A stretch of DNA of 35,422 bases from JBDKVA01 sp039679375. Lineage in GTDB: Bacteria > Bacillota > Clostridia > Acetivibrionales > DTU013. Positions within the stretch are counted from its first letter, which is position 1. Each line of letters starts with the position of its first letter. The stretch is from positions 1 to 35,422 of the forward strand of contig JBDKVA010000179.1 of NCBI GenBank assembly GCA_039679375.1, given 5' to 3'. Shown in pieces: positions 16,503 through 24,433 of the stretch. The translations under genes and the position numbers were made by a program. The notes under the pieces are model-generated. The model did no database searches. It was not told the origin of the DNA and worked only from the letters and a program-made list of their open reading frames with translations.

Positions 16503-18971
16503 ATGAAAGCTGTTATTATGGCAGGCGGCGAAGGCACCAGGCTCAGACCGCTGACATGCGGCAAACCCAAGCCTATGGTTCCGGTCGCGAATAAGCCTGT
16601 AATGGAGCATATCATTGAGCTGTTGAAAAAATACAAGCTGAGGGACATTGCTGTAACTTTGCAGTACATGCCCGATTTAATCAGGGAATACTTCGGCGAC
16701 GGAGGGTCCTTTGGAACACGGATGCGGTATTTTGTTGAACAAAAGCCATTAGGTACGGCCGGCAGTGTAAAAAATGCAGAGGATTTTTTGGATGACACTT
16801 TTTTGGTTATCAGCGGAGATGCATTAACAGATATTGATCTAAACCGTGCGATTGAATTTCACAATGACAGAGGGGCAATGGTTACAATGGTCCTGAAAAG
16901 GGTGGACATCCCGCTTGAGTACGGTGTGGTGGTAACGGACGATGAAGGGAAGATACTGCGTTTTTTGGAGAAGCCGGGATGGGGCGAGGTTTTCAGCGAT
17001 ACGGCAAATACCGGAATCTATATATTGTCACCTGAGATTTTCAATTATTATAAGAGCAACGAGGTGTTTGATTTCAGCAAAGACCTGTTTCCTTTACTGC
17101 TGAAGGATAAAAAGCCAATGTATGGCTATATAACGGATGATTACTGGTGTGACATCGGAGATCTGGGAGCCTATATAAAGGCTCATACGGATATTATGGA
17201 GGGCAGAGTTAATGTAAATATCCCGGGCAGGGAATATTCAGAGGGGATATGGGTTGGAGATGGAACAATCATCGATCGTGACGCAGAGCTCATCGCACCT
17301 TGTATGATCGGGTCATGCTGCCATATAAGAGGTGGTTCGCGGATCGGCAGTTATTCTGCAATTGGGGATAACAATATCATTTCCGGGCAGTGCGGTATTA
17401 AAAGAAGTGTATTATGGAAAAACTGCAATATCGATCATGACGTGCAGCTGCGTGGCAGCATTATATGCGACCATGTCCATCTGAGGCCTGGTGTGTCCGC
17501 TTTTGAACAATCTGTCGTAGGGGACTATTCGGTTGTGGGTGAACGGGCGGTTATTAAGCCGGATGTTAAGATTTGGCCGGATAAACTTATCGAACAGTGT
17601 ACGGAACTGGAATCGAATCTGGTATGGGGTTCCAAGGCCTGCAGGCAGATTTTCGGGAACCGGGGGGTGGCAGGAGAGATCAACACCGACATCACGCCGG
17701 AATTTACAGCAAGGCTCGGAGCCGCATATGGTTCAATGAACGGTAATAAGGGAAGCATAGGGATAAGCTGTGATGACTCGTCTGCAGCCTTGATGATAAA
17801 AAATGCATTCATATCGGGATTGCTTTCGTCAGGAGTACAGGTATGTGATTTTGGCAGGCTGTTATTACCGACCATGCGCTCTGCAGTGAGATTTTACAAA
17901 TTGGATGGCGGAATCTATATAAGTATATGCAATGGTGATCGAACAAGGATCATGATCGATTTTCTTGATAAAAAGGGCAGCAATATTGAAAGGAATATGG
18001 AAAGGAAAATAGAAAACACCTTCGTACGGGATGATTTCAACCGCTGCGAAGGGGATTGCCTGAAAAACGTAAAGCTTATCCAGGGATTTCATGATTTCTA
18101 CCTGAAAAACATATTACATGGTATAAAGACAGAAAAGCTTAATTACAGGATCGCATTGAAAACAGGCTCACCGTTTGCCGGAACGGTTATCGAGGAATTG
18201 CTTGAGAATCTTGGCTGTGAGGTTGAATCAGCATTGCCGGGACAGGACGGGGGTTTGGAGCATAGGATTGATGAAATCCCGGTCGGGACTGATATGAGCC
18301 AATTTTGCGGCATGGTCCGCCAAGGTGGGTTTGATCTTGGAGTATCCGTTGAAGAGTCCTGTGAAAAAATGCTTTTGGTTGATGATAAGGGCAGACTGGT
18401 AACGGAGGATATGTTTATTGCGTTGATTTCACTTGTCCTTTTTAAAACGCTCAAAGGGGGAACAGTCGTGGTACCGGTCTCGGCGAGTGACGCAGTGGAA
18501 AAATTAGCGGATGAATATAATGGGCGGATCGTCAGGACCAAAACCTCACCCAGGGATATTATGGGGAAACTCCTTGGAAAGGAAGCAAAAGAGGAATTGC
18601 TTGAGCAATTTACCATGAATTTTGATGCCGTGGCGGGTCTGGTAAAGCTGCTTGATTTTATGGCATGTAACACCCTGAGCCTGTCCGGACTTATCGATAT
18701 GATCCCGGAAATTCATATGCACAGGCAGGAGGTTGAATGCAGCTGGAATGCAAAGGGCAGGGTGATACGCAAGCTTATCCAGGAAAACGGTTCCGACCGG
18801 GTGGAAACGCTGGAGGGCGTCAAAATTTACAATGACAGCGGTTGGGTGCTTGTATTGCCGGATGCGGAAAAGCCGGTATGCAGCGTGATTGGCGAGAGTG
18901 CAAGCACGGAATTCGCAGAAGAATTGACAAATATTTATGCAAAAAAGGTAAGGGAGATAAGCCGGAGCTAA
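16503..18971 (+). CDS. Sugar-phosphate nucleotidyltransferase with hexapeptide repeats and degenerate phosphomannomutase domain
   Basis: This protein of about 822 residues starts with a nucleotidyltransferase domain (about 1-230): MAGGEGTRLRPLT, then KPKPMVPVANKP, the metal site SGDALTDID and the EKP motif. It would make an NDP-sugar, probably GDP-mannose or a glucose equivalent. Left-handed beta-helix repeats follow (about 250-360). The last 440 residues align with phosphomannomutases, but the active-site motifs are lost. The phosphoserine loop T-A-S-H-N-P reads S-I-C-N-G-D, the metal loop D-G-D-G-D-R reads E-E-S-C-E-K, and GEQSG is missing. I start at ATG 16503, nine bases after GAAGGG; ATG 16494 is possible. 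Similar fusions are known in clostridia and cyanobacteria. Confidence 0.88.
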   Translation: MKAVIMAGGEGTRLRPLTCGKPKPMVPVANKPVMEHIIELLKKYKLRDIAVTLQYMPDLIREYFGDGGSFGTRMRYFVEQKPLGTAGSVKNAEDFLDDTFLVISGDALTDIDLNRAIEFHNDRGAMVTMVLKRVDIPLEYGVVVTDDEGKILRFLEKPGWGEVFSDTANTGIYILSPEIFNYYKSNEVFDFSKDLFPLLLKDKKPMYGYITDDYWCDIGDLGAYIKAHTDIMEGRVNVNIPGREYSEGIWVGDGTIIDRDAELIAPCMIGSCCHIRGGSRIGSYSAIGDNNIISGQCGIKRSVLWKNCNIDHDVQLRGSIICDHVHLRPGVSAFEQSVVGDYSVVGERAVIKPDVKIWPDKLIEQCTELESNLVWGSKACRQIFGNRGVAGEINTDITPEFTARLGAAYGSMNGNKGSIGISCDDSSAALMIKNAFISGLLSSGVQVCDFGRLLLPTMRSAVRFYKLDGGIYISICNGDRTRIMIDFLDKKGSNIERNMERKIENTFVRDDFNRCEGDCLKNVKLIQGFHDFYLKNILHGIKTEKLNYRIALKTGSPFAGTVIEELLENLGCEVESALPGQDGGLEHRIDEIPVGTDMSQFCGMVRQGGFDLGVSVEESCEKMLLVDDKGRLVTEDMFIALISLVLFKTLKGGTVVVPVSASDAVEKLADEYNGRIVRTKTSPRDIMGKLLGKEAKEELLEQFTMNFDAVAGLVKLLDFMACNTLSLSGLIDMIPEIHMHRQEVECSWNAKGRVIRKLIQENGSDRVETLEGVKIYNDSGWVLVLPDAEKPVCSVIGESASTEFAEELTNIYAKKVREISRS

Positions 18972-19044
18972 ATGGAAATTGCCTTTTGGAATAATAATTC
19001 CACTTGAAATAAAACGTATTTAAAAGTAGAATTAGATTATATTA
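18972..19044. other. Intergenic region after the nucleotidyltransferase gene
   Basis: This AT-rich stretch holds a small hairpin, TGGAAT-AATA-ATTCCA, near 18996-19011. No T-run follows it, so it is at best a weak terminator. I see no gene here. Confidence 0.35.
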
Positions 19045-19138
19045 ATTGAATGAAATTTTCTAAACGCCTGTCTTCGCAAACATCATAGAATCACTGCTGT
19101 TTGCGCAGACATTCGTAAAGAAAATTAGTTCATTCAAT
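19045..19138. repeat. 94-bp imperfect palindrome
   Basis: The two arms are each about 37-40 bases around a 15-base centre. The outer ends ATTGAATGAA (19045-19054) and TTCATTCAAT (19129-19138) are perfect complements. Inside, ATTTTCT matches AGAAAAT, and TGTCTTCGCAAACA pairs with TGTTTGCGCAGACA with one mismatch. A three-base bulge and a few mismatches interrupt the stem. No open frame runs through it. It could be a miniature inverted-repeat element or a long regulatory hairpin in front of the DUF881 pair. Confidence 0.7.
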
Positions 19139-19196
19139 ATAGTTGAATAATAGTAATAGATAAGTAAAACAAGTATGCTATGGATTTGGAGAGTTT

Positions 19197-19922
19197 ATGA
19201 ATAAGTCCGGAAGCCGGTATATATTACTCCTTGTATTCCTGATTTTCGGCATTGTGGTCTCAGTGCAGCTAAAGAGCACATTTACCGCCAGAAAGCAGAC
19301 TGCCTCCGCTGCTCTTGATGTACAAACGCTAAAAGAACAACTGGCGGTCGTGCAAAAGGAGACAGCGGAACTAAAGGCAAAAATTGACGAAAATCTAGTT
19401 ATCAGAAACGAAATCATAAAAGAATATATACAGCAGCAGGATGATTCCACATTAGCCAACGAATGGGAAAAGATTAAGCTGAGTACCGGCCTGGTTGATG
19501 TAAAGGGGCCTGGAATAACCATTAAGCTTGATGACGCCATGGTAAACGAGCCTGAATATGAAGTAAGATGGCAAATTATTCACGATGATGATATAAAAAC
19601 CATTCTGAATGATCTTAAAAAAGCAGGCGCGCAGGCTATTACAATCAATGGGGAACGTGTTGTGCCCATGAGTGAACAGCTTTGCGCAGGTCCTACGATA
19701 AAAATCAATGACAACCGGTACCCGGTCCCATATGTTATAGAAGCGATCGGCAACCCCGATATGCTCTATGAAGCGATCAGTACAAGCAGCAGAATAGCTG
19801 AAATGACGGAATTCAAAATAAGGGTTGAGATCACAAAATCGAAGGAACTGACACTGTCTAAGTTCAGCGGTGCAGATAAACTGGAAAGATATATATCAGG
19901 ACTGGAGGTAGTAAAGCAATGA
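19197..19922 (+). CDS. DUF881 family protein (first of pair)
   Basis: This 241-residue protein has one N-terminal membrane helix (about 8-26) and then a coiled coil (TLKEQLAVVQKETAELKAKI, about 45-65). The DUF881 domain covers about 95-240 (DVKGPGITIKLDDA, then the conserved KKAGAQAITINGERVV near 140-155 and AGPTIKINDNRYPVPY). The bulk should be outside the cytoplasmic membrane. In many Firmicutes and Actinobacteria DUF881 genes lie near cell-division genes, but the function is unproven. The ATG follows GGAGAG. It overlaps the next DUF881 gene by four bases (ATGA), so the two are translated together. Confidence 0.92.
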   Translation: MNKSGSRYILLLVFLIFGIVVSVQLKSTFTARKQTASAALDVQTLKEQLAVVQKETAELKAKIDENLVIRNEIIKEYIQQQDDSTLANEWEKIKLSTGLVDVKGPGITIKLDDAMVNEPEYEVRWQIIHDDDIKTILNDLKKAGAQAITINGERVVPMSEQLCAGPTIKINDNRYPVPYVIEAIGNPDMLYEAISTSSRIAEMTEFKIRVEITKSKELTLSKFSGADKLERYISGLEVVKQ

Positions 19923-20611
19923 AAATAGCCAGAAATATAGCCATGACGATGGTTTGCGTATTGCTTGGGATCATGCTTGCGCTTCAATATAAAAGTATAA
20001 ATGTCAATCAGAGTATGGCAAGTTTTGAAAACAAGAGAATGGATGATCTGAAGACAGAACTGATCAAGCTGCAGAATCAGAAGGATTCATTACAGCAAAG
20101 GCTGCAAGAGCTTGAAGAGGAAAATCAAACCTATGCCAGGGTAAAAGCAGGCGATAGTGATGCAGCAAAGCAGATACAGGACAATCTGAAGAACGCCAGA
20201 ATTTTTGCCGGGCTGGAAACAGTGAAGGGAAAAGGAATTATTGTGACACTTGATAATAATGGCCTGAACTATGTTGAAGATTATGACATACTTGATGTTG
20301 TCAATGAATTGCGTGCAAGCGGAGCGCAGGCCATATCCGTCAATGATGAAAGGATTGTAGCTATGACTGAAATAAGAGGGGCAGGTTCCTATGTTATGAT
20401 AAATGGAAAGCAGTTTAATGCCCCCTTTACCATTAAAGCGATATCGGATCCTGATGATCTTGAACGTTCACTGAATTTGATGGGAGGAGTTCTGGAAGGC
20501 ATTGAAGATGAGTTAAACGTTGCCGTTAAAAAGTCTGATGAGATTACGATCTACAAATTTGTAAATGACAATACTACGATAAAAACCAATCTGTTGACGC
20601 CGGTCGATTGA
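19919..20611 (+). CDS. DUF881 family protein (second of pair)
   Basis: This 230-residue protein is a paralogue of the protein encoded just upstream, with the same layout: a membrane helix at about 6-23, a coiled coil at about 40-68 (LKTELIKLQNQKDSLQQRLQ) and a DUF881 domain. Matching motifs are GKGIIVTLDNNG, RASGAQAISVNDERIV and AGSYVMINGKQFNAPFTI. The ribosome binding site GGAGGT lies in the end of the first gene. The two proteins differ widely in side chains, so the duplication is old, and they may form a heteromer. The location ahead of a sporulation operon is notable but not proof of a sporulation role. Confidence 0.92.
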   Translation: MKIARNIAMTMVCVLLGIMLALQYKSINVNQSMASFENKRMDDLKTELIKLQNQKDSLQQRLQELEEENQTYARVKAGDSDAAKQIQDNLKNARIFAGLETVKGKGIIVTLDNNGLNYVEDYDILDVVNELRASGAQAISVNDERIVAMTEIRGAGSYVMINGKQFNAPFTIKAISDPDDLERSLNLMGGVLEGIEDELNVAVKKSDEITIYKFVNDNTTIKTNLLTPVD

Positions 20612-20681
20612 TGGATCCATTGCCGGACGCGTTCTGCAAAAAGTAAAGGTATATTTTCATTCTTTCATAATATGAATAGTA

Positions 20682-20812
20682 ACATAGGCGAGCAAAGCCT
20701 TGACTTGAAATAACAACATACGTTGATATGCAAGCCGGGGCTTTTTTTCAGGACCCCGGCCTATGTGAACCTAAGGTCCCGCAAGGACGGGGCGGATTTG
20801 CCGGGATGGGTA
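20682..20812 (+). ncRNA. Candidate structured leader upstream of the PdaA-like gene
   Basis: ACATAG (20682-20687) can pair with CTATGT (20761-20766), enclosing a small stem AGGC/GCCT around GAGCAAA and a GC-rich stem GCCGGGG (20734-20740) with CCCCGGC (20754-20760). The seven T's lie inside the loop of the GC stem, so it is not an ordinary terminator on the plus strand. Further hairpins follow (GTCC-CGCAA-GGAC near 20776-20788, and CGG/CCG). I could not match it to any riboswitch consensus I know. It may be a leader RNA of the downstream operon or just the 3' structure of the DUF881 unit. Confidence 0.4.
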
Positions 20813-20837
20813 TTTTGTAAACGGGGGAGTGCTTTTT

Positions 20838-21863
20838 ATGAGGTTTGCCTCAAGTCATAAGTTTTTTTGGATAACAGCATTCAGTATGTCTATCATTTTT
20901 ATTGCTGCTTATATTATTTTGTCGGGTCATATACTCTCAACCGCATCCACAACAACATCATACAATATGAATCTGAGTGACCTCGGAGGTGTCTATGCAA
21001 GCATGGACAGCGACCTGGAGCTTGATATCGAGGTCAGTGGCAAGCTTTCCGAAGGGCTCGGCGAATATGCCGGACAGAAAGACAATATAGAAGCAGCTGA
21101 TCCAAGGACAGTAGCCAATTTTGTCACCGGAGAAGCTGAACATGCGGATTCATTGAGCAATAAACTATTAAGATGGGGTATATCAAGGAGGGAGAATAAC
21201 CAAACTCCTGCGGCTGACCCCGGAGCGCCGGAACTTTTGAAAAAATATGGCGGCGCCTGGCTGGGAGACACGACAAAAAAAGTGATCTATCTCACATTCG
21301 ATGAAGGGTACGAAAATGGCTACACTCCGCTGATACTTGATACGTTGAGGGATAACAATGTCAAAGCGGTTTTTTTTATTACAGGCCCATACCTGAAAGG
21401 ACAGCAGGAATTGGTGCGGAGAATGGTTGAAGAAGGGCATATGGTCGGAAACCATACCATTCATCATCCAAGCCTGCCGGAATTGGGGGATGGCCAGCTG
21501 GAAGAAGAAGTACTTGGTCTGGACAGGGCGTTCCAGGAAAAATTCGGGCTGAATATGCAGTTTCTACGGCCTCCTAAAGGTGAATACAGTGAAAGGACTC
21601 TTGCGTTGACACAAAATCTTGGTTACTGCAATCTTTTCTGGAGTTTTGCATATGATGACTGGTATCGGGATAAGATTCGAGGCCCGGAATATGCTCGGAA
21701 TATTGTAATGCGAAACCTGCACAACGGAGCTGTCCTTCTGCTGCATGCCGTATCAAGGGACAATGCCCAGGCACTTGACAGCATTATAAAAGGTGCAGTG
21801 GAAAAGGGATATAATATTGGTGACCCGCAGAACCTGCTGCCACCGGAAAAGGCTGGGGATTGA
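20838..21863 (+). CDS. pdaA: PdaA-like polysaccharide deacetylase (spore cortex type)
   Basis: This 341-residue protein has an N-terminal membrane anchor (about 9-30), a linker of about 110 residues and a NodB-type deacetylase domain at about 145-335. The motifs TFDEGYENGYT (153-163), GHMVGNHTIHHP with the metal histidines, RPPKGEYSE, and LLHAVSRDNAQALD closely follow Bacillus subtilis PdaA, which makes muramic delta-lactam in spore cortex peptidoglycan. The residue after the catalytic Asp is Glu, where ordinary NodB enzymes have Asp. The ATG at 20838 has GGGGGAG eight bases upstream; the GTG at 20829 overlaps that site and is rejected. It precedes yqfC and yqfD, which supports a sporulation role. 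The gene symbol is given by homology. Confidence 0.88.
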   Translation: MRFASSHKFFWITAFSMSIIFIAAYIILSGHILSTASTTTSYNMNLSDLGGVYASMDSDLELDIEVSGKLSEGLGEYAGQKDNIEAADPRTVANFVTGEAEHADSLSNKLLRWGISRRENNQTPAADPGAPELLKKYGGAWLGDTTKKVIYLTFDEGYENGYTPLILDTLRDNNVKAVFFITGPYLKGQQELVRRMVEEGHMVGNHTIHHPSLPELGDGQLEEEVLGLDRAFQEKFGLNMQFLRPPKGEYSERTLALTQNLGYCNLFWSFAYDDWYRDKIRGPEYARNIVMRNLHNGAVLLLHAVSRDNAQALDSIIKGAVEKGYNIGDPQNLLPPEKAGD

Positions 21864-21867
21864 GTTT

Positions 21868-22179
21868 ATGGCCAGGCATTCCTCAAAAAAGAAGAACGAG
21901 GATAACAGCCAGAAAAAGGGACTGAGAGAGAAATTTACAGAAGTACTTGAGTTGCCGAAGGAATTAGTTCTTGATCTCCCCAAACTTACTATTGTCGGGA
22001 ATAAGGATATGATGATCGAGAATTACAAAGGGGTCATTGAATACGGAAGCGCACGCATCAGAGTCAATACGGGACTTGGCGCGCTGAGGATTACAGGAGA
22101 AGGACTTGCAATACGTGAAATAACATCGGAAGATATTATCATATCAGGCAAGATACATACGGTAGAATTTGTCGTTTGA
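21868..22179 (+). CDS. yqfC: Sporulation protein YqfC
   Basis: This 103-residue protein has the YqfC layout: a basic, Lys-rich start (MARHSSKKKNED), then ELPKELVLDLPKLTIVGNKD and the beta-rich YabP/YqfC domain (IENYKGVIEYGSARIRVNT, EGLAIREITSEDIIISGKI). In B. subtilis the gene is expressed in the mother cell under sigma-E, and its protein works with YqfD; the exact job is not known. The ATG at 21868 lies four bases after the pdaA-like stop. The upstream extension of the frame lies inside pdaA and is not used. Confidence 0.93.
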   Translation: MARHSSKKKNEDNSQKKGLREKFTEVLELPKELVLDLPKLTIVGNKDMMIENYKGVIEYGSARIRVNTGLGALRITGEGLAIREITSEDIIISGKIHTVEFVV

Positions 22180-22234
22180 TTATCATGAGTCTGCACGAAA
22201 ACTCCCGGTTATTATTGTTTATGGAGTGAAGATC

Positions 22235-23431
22235 ATGCTGCTGCTAAGCTTGTGGAATTATCTCCGGGGATATGTTATTATAATAGTCGAAGGTTATTTT
22301 ATTGAAAAGTTCATAAACATATGCACGCACCGGCAAATATTGCTTTGGGACGTAATAGTGCAAAAAGAGCAGCTGGTTACGATGAAGCTGAGTATAAAGG
22401 GATTTAAGCTATTACGGCCGATTGCCAGAAAAACGCGGTGCAGGGTAAGGATCATAAATAAAATCGGCATGCCTTTCGTTTTTAACAGATATCGAAGGCG
22501 AAAGGCATTTTATGCGGGAGCTGTTATTTTTGCAGCTTTGATGTACGCTATGACCTCCTTTATCTGGAGCGTTGAAATAACAGGCAACAAGAAGCTTGAG
22601 ACCAGCCAGCTGGAAAGTGCGTTGGCCAGGAACGGTATTAAAACAGGGATCCTCAAATACCATATCAACACGGATGATGCTGTGGCCGGTATGATGCTCG
22701 ATATGAGGGACATATCATGGATCAGTATTATTGTAAAGGGTACCAAGGTAAAAGTGGATTTAAGGGAGAGAATCGAAATACCGGCAATCATTCCGAAGAA
22801 TATACCCTGTGACGTTGTAGCCATAAAAGATGGATTCATTAAACAGGTGATTGCAACAGAAGGAGTTGAGGCGGTCGGGGAAGGTGACACCGTCAGAAAA
22901 GGGCAGGTGCTCATATCGGGAAATATCCCCCTGAAGGGCGAAGATAAGAAATTCAGGCAGGTACATGCCATGGGCACGGTTACTGCAAGAACATGGTATG
23001 AGGAACAGGCGCCTGTTAAAATAACCGAAGTAAAGCGGCTCAAGACCGGAAAGGCGGTTCATGATTATGCTCTGGTATTGTTTTCATGGAAATTGGACTT
23101 ATTTCATGTAAAAAACAAGTATCAGGACTATTCTACCAAAGAAGTCAGGAAAAAGCTTTCCATAGGCGAGGACATCGTTTTTCCGATCGAATGGGTGACG
23201 GTAAGCTGGTATGAAGAGTTTTTTGTTACGGCGGCGATTGACGAAGAGAATGCCAGAGCGGCTGCAGTTGATGAAGCATATAACAAAGTGCTGGAGCAGC
23301 TGCCTGAAGGTGCAAAAGTTGTAAAAAAGAATGTCAAATTTATTCAGAGCGAAAGCGAAGGCCTGATAGCAAAGGTCACGCTGGAATGTCTGGAAGACAT
23401 TGGAACGTCCAAAAGGATTGGAGGAAATTAA
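22235..23431 (+). CDS. yqfD: Sporulation protein YqfD
   Basis: This 398-residue protein belongs to the YqfD family of mother-cell sporulation proteins. I use the ATG at 22235, which follows GGAGTGA and gives the usual family N-terminus MLLLSLWNYLRGYVIIIVEG. A membrane helix follows the basic stretch RYRRRKAFYAG (FYAGAVIFAALMYAMTSFIW, near 90-112). The outer part starts VEITGNKKLETSQLESAL, which resembles a POTRA-like fold, and the rest is beta-rich. It is the partner of YqfC encoded upstream. A frame open from a TTG at 22169 would overlap yqfC and lacks a ribosome binding site. Confidence 0.94.
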   Translation: MLLLSLWNYLRGYVIIIVEGYFIEKFINICTHRQILLWDVIVQKEQLVTMKLSIKGFKLLRPIARKTRCRVRIINKIGMPFVFNRYRRRKAFYAGAVIFAALMYAMTSFIWSVEITGNKKLETSQLESALARNGIKTGILKYHINTDDAVAGMMLDMRDISWISIIVKGTKVKVDLRERIEIPAIIPKNIPCDVVAIKDGFIKQVIATEGVEAVGEGDTVRKGQVLISGNIPLKGEDKKFRQVHAMGTVTARTWYEEQAPVKITEVKRLKTGKAVHDYALVLFSWKLDLFHVKNKYQDYSTKEVRKKLSIGEDIVFPIEWVTVSWYEEFFVTAAIDEENARAAAVDEAYNKVLEQLPEGAKVVKKNVKFIQSESEGLIAKVTLECLEDIGTSKRIGGN

Positions 23432-24409
23432 TTGGACAACATGATAGAAAAAACAATTGAGTTTACGAAAATAGAACATGCGATTAACTTGTTCGGAAAT
23501 TTCGACGAAAATGCCAGGATCATAGAAGAGGGACTCGACGTAAAGCTGATATCAAGAGATGATGAAATCAAACTTTCAGGGATTAAAGAAAATATCGATA
23601 AGGCTTCATTGGTCATAGAAAGGCTCATCTCGATCGCTGAACAGGGTGAATCCATCACGAGGCAGAATGTAAGCTATTTGGTAGAACTGGCATCGGAAGG
23701 CCAGTATGATAAAATAAAAGAATATCCGGGGGATTATATTTGCCTGACGGCCAGAGGAAAGCAGATCAAAGCCAAGACACACGGCCAGAAAAGGTATGTG
23801 GATGCGATAAAGAAAAACACCATCGTATTTGGCATCGGGCCGGCCGGCACCGGTAAGACATTTCTCGCTGTAGCTATGGCTGTTACTGCTTTTAAGGACA
23901 AGCAAGTCAACAGGATCATTCTGACCCGCCCTGCTGTTGAGGCTGGGGAAAAACTGGGCTTCCTTCCCGGAGATATGCAGAACAAGGTGGATCCGTACCT
24001 GAGGCCTTTATATGATGCGCTTTATGAAATTATGGGCGCTGAAGCATACCAAAAATATCTTGAAAAGGGATTGATTGAAATAGCGCCGCTTGCCTATATG
24101 CGCGGACGGACGCTGGACGATTCGTTCATCATTCTGGATGAAGCCCAGAATACTACGCCGGAGCAGATGAAGATGTTTCTGACGCGCATAGGTTTTGGGG
24201 CAAAGGTTGTAGTGACAGGCGACATAACGCAGATAGATCTCCCGGGTGACAAGAAATCCGGTCTGAAAGAGGTAACAAAAATACTGCGTGATATTGAAGG
24301 GCTTGAGTTCATTTATCTGACTGAAAAGGACGTCGTAAGGCATGAATTGGTACAAAAAATCATAAAGGCATATGAGAAGTTTACACAGAAAAATGAAACG
24401 CATTCTTAA
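23432..24409 (+). CDS. phoH: PhoH-like P-loop ATPase
   Basis: This 325-residue protein has an N-terminal nucleic-acid-binding-like region (about 1-110) and a PhoH ATPase domain from about 115. Walker A is GIGPAGTGKTF at 134-144, and Walker B is FIILDEAQNTTPEQ near 230. The motif VVTGDITQIDLP near 260 is also diagnostic for the family. PhoH proteins are RNA-associated ATPases or helicases, and in Firmicutes the gene is almost always beside ybeY, as here. The TTG at 23432 has GGAGG seven bases upstream and follows the yqfD stop directly; ATG 23441 is an alternative. Confidence 0.96.
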   Translation: MDNMIEKTIEFTKIEHAINLFGNFDENARIIEEGLDVKLISRDDEIKLSGIKENIDKASLVIERLISIAEQGESITRQNVSYLVELASEGQYDKIKEYPGDYICLTARGKQIKAKTHGQKRYVDAIKKNTIVFGIGPAGTGKTFLAVAMAVTAFKDKQVNRIILTRPAVEAGEKLGFLPGDMQNKVDPYLRPLYDALYEIMGAEAYQKYLEKGLIEIAPLAYMRGRTLDDSFIILDEAQNTTPEQMKMFLTRIGFGAKVVVTGDITQIDLPGDKKSGLKEVTKILRDIEGLEFIYLTEKDVVRHELVQKIIKAYEKFTQKNETHS

Positions 24410-24433
24410 ACTGAGTAACAGGGGGCAGAGGCT

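Noticed and set aside
20734..20760. GCCGGGG...CCCCGGC as an intrinsic terminator
   Set aside because: The T-run lies within the loop and not after the stem.
20682..20820. Cyclic-di-GMP (GEMM) or c-di-AMP (ydaO) riboswitch before the PdaA-like gene
   Set aside because: GAGCAAAGCC recalls part of GEMM, but the GNRA-capped stem and the rest of the core are absent, and the ydaO core is also absent. It is left as an unassigned structure.
22169..22234. Upstream extension of yqfD from the TTG at 22169
   Set aside because: It overlaps yqfC, lacks a ribosome binding site and adds residues absent from the family; ATG 22235 fits better.
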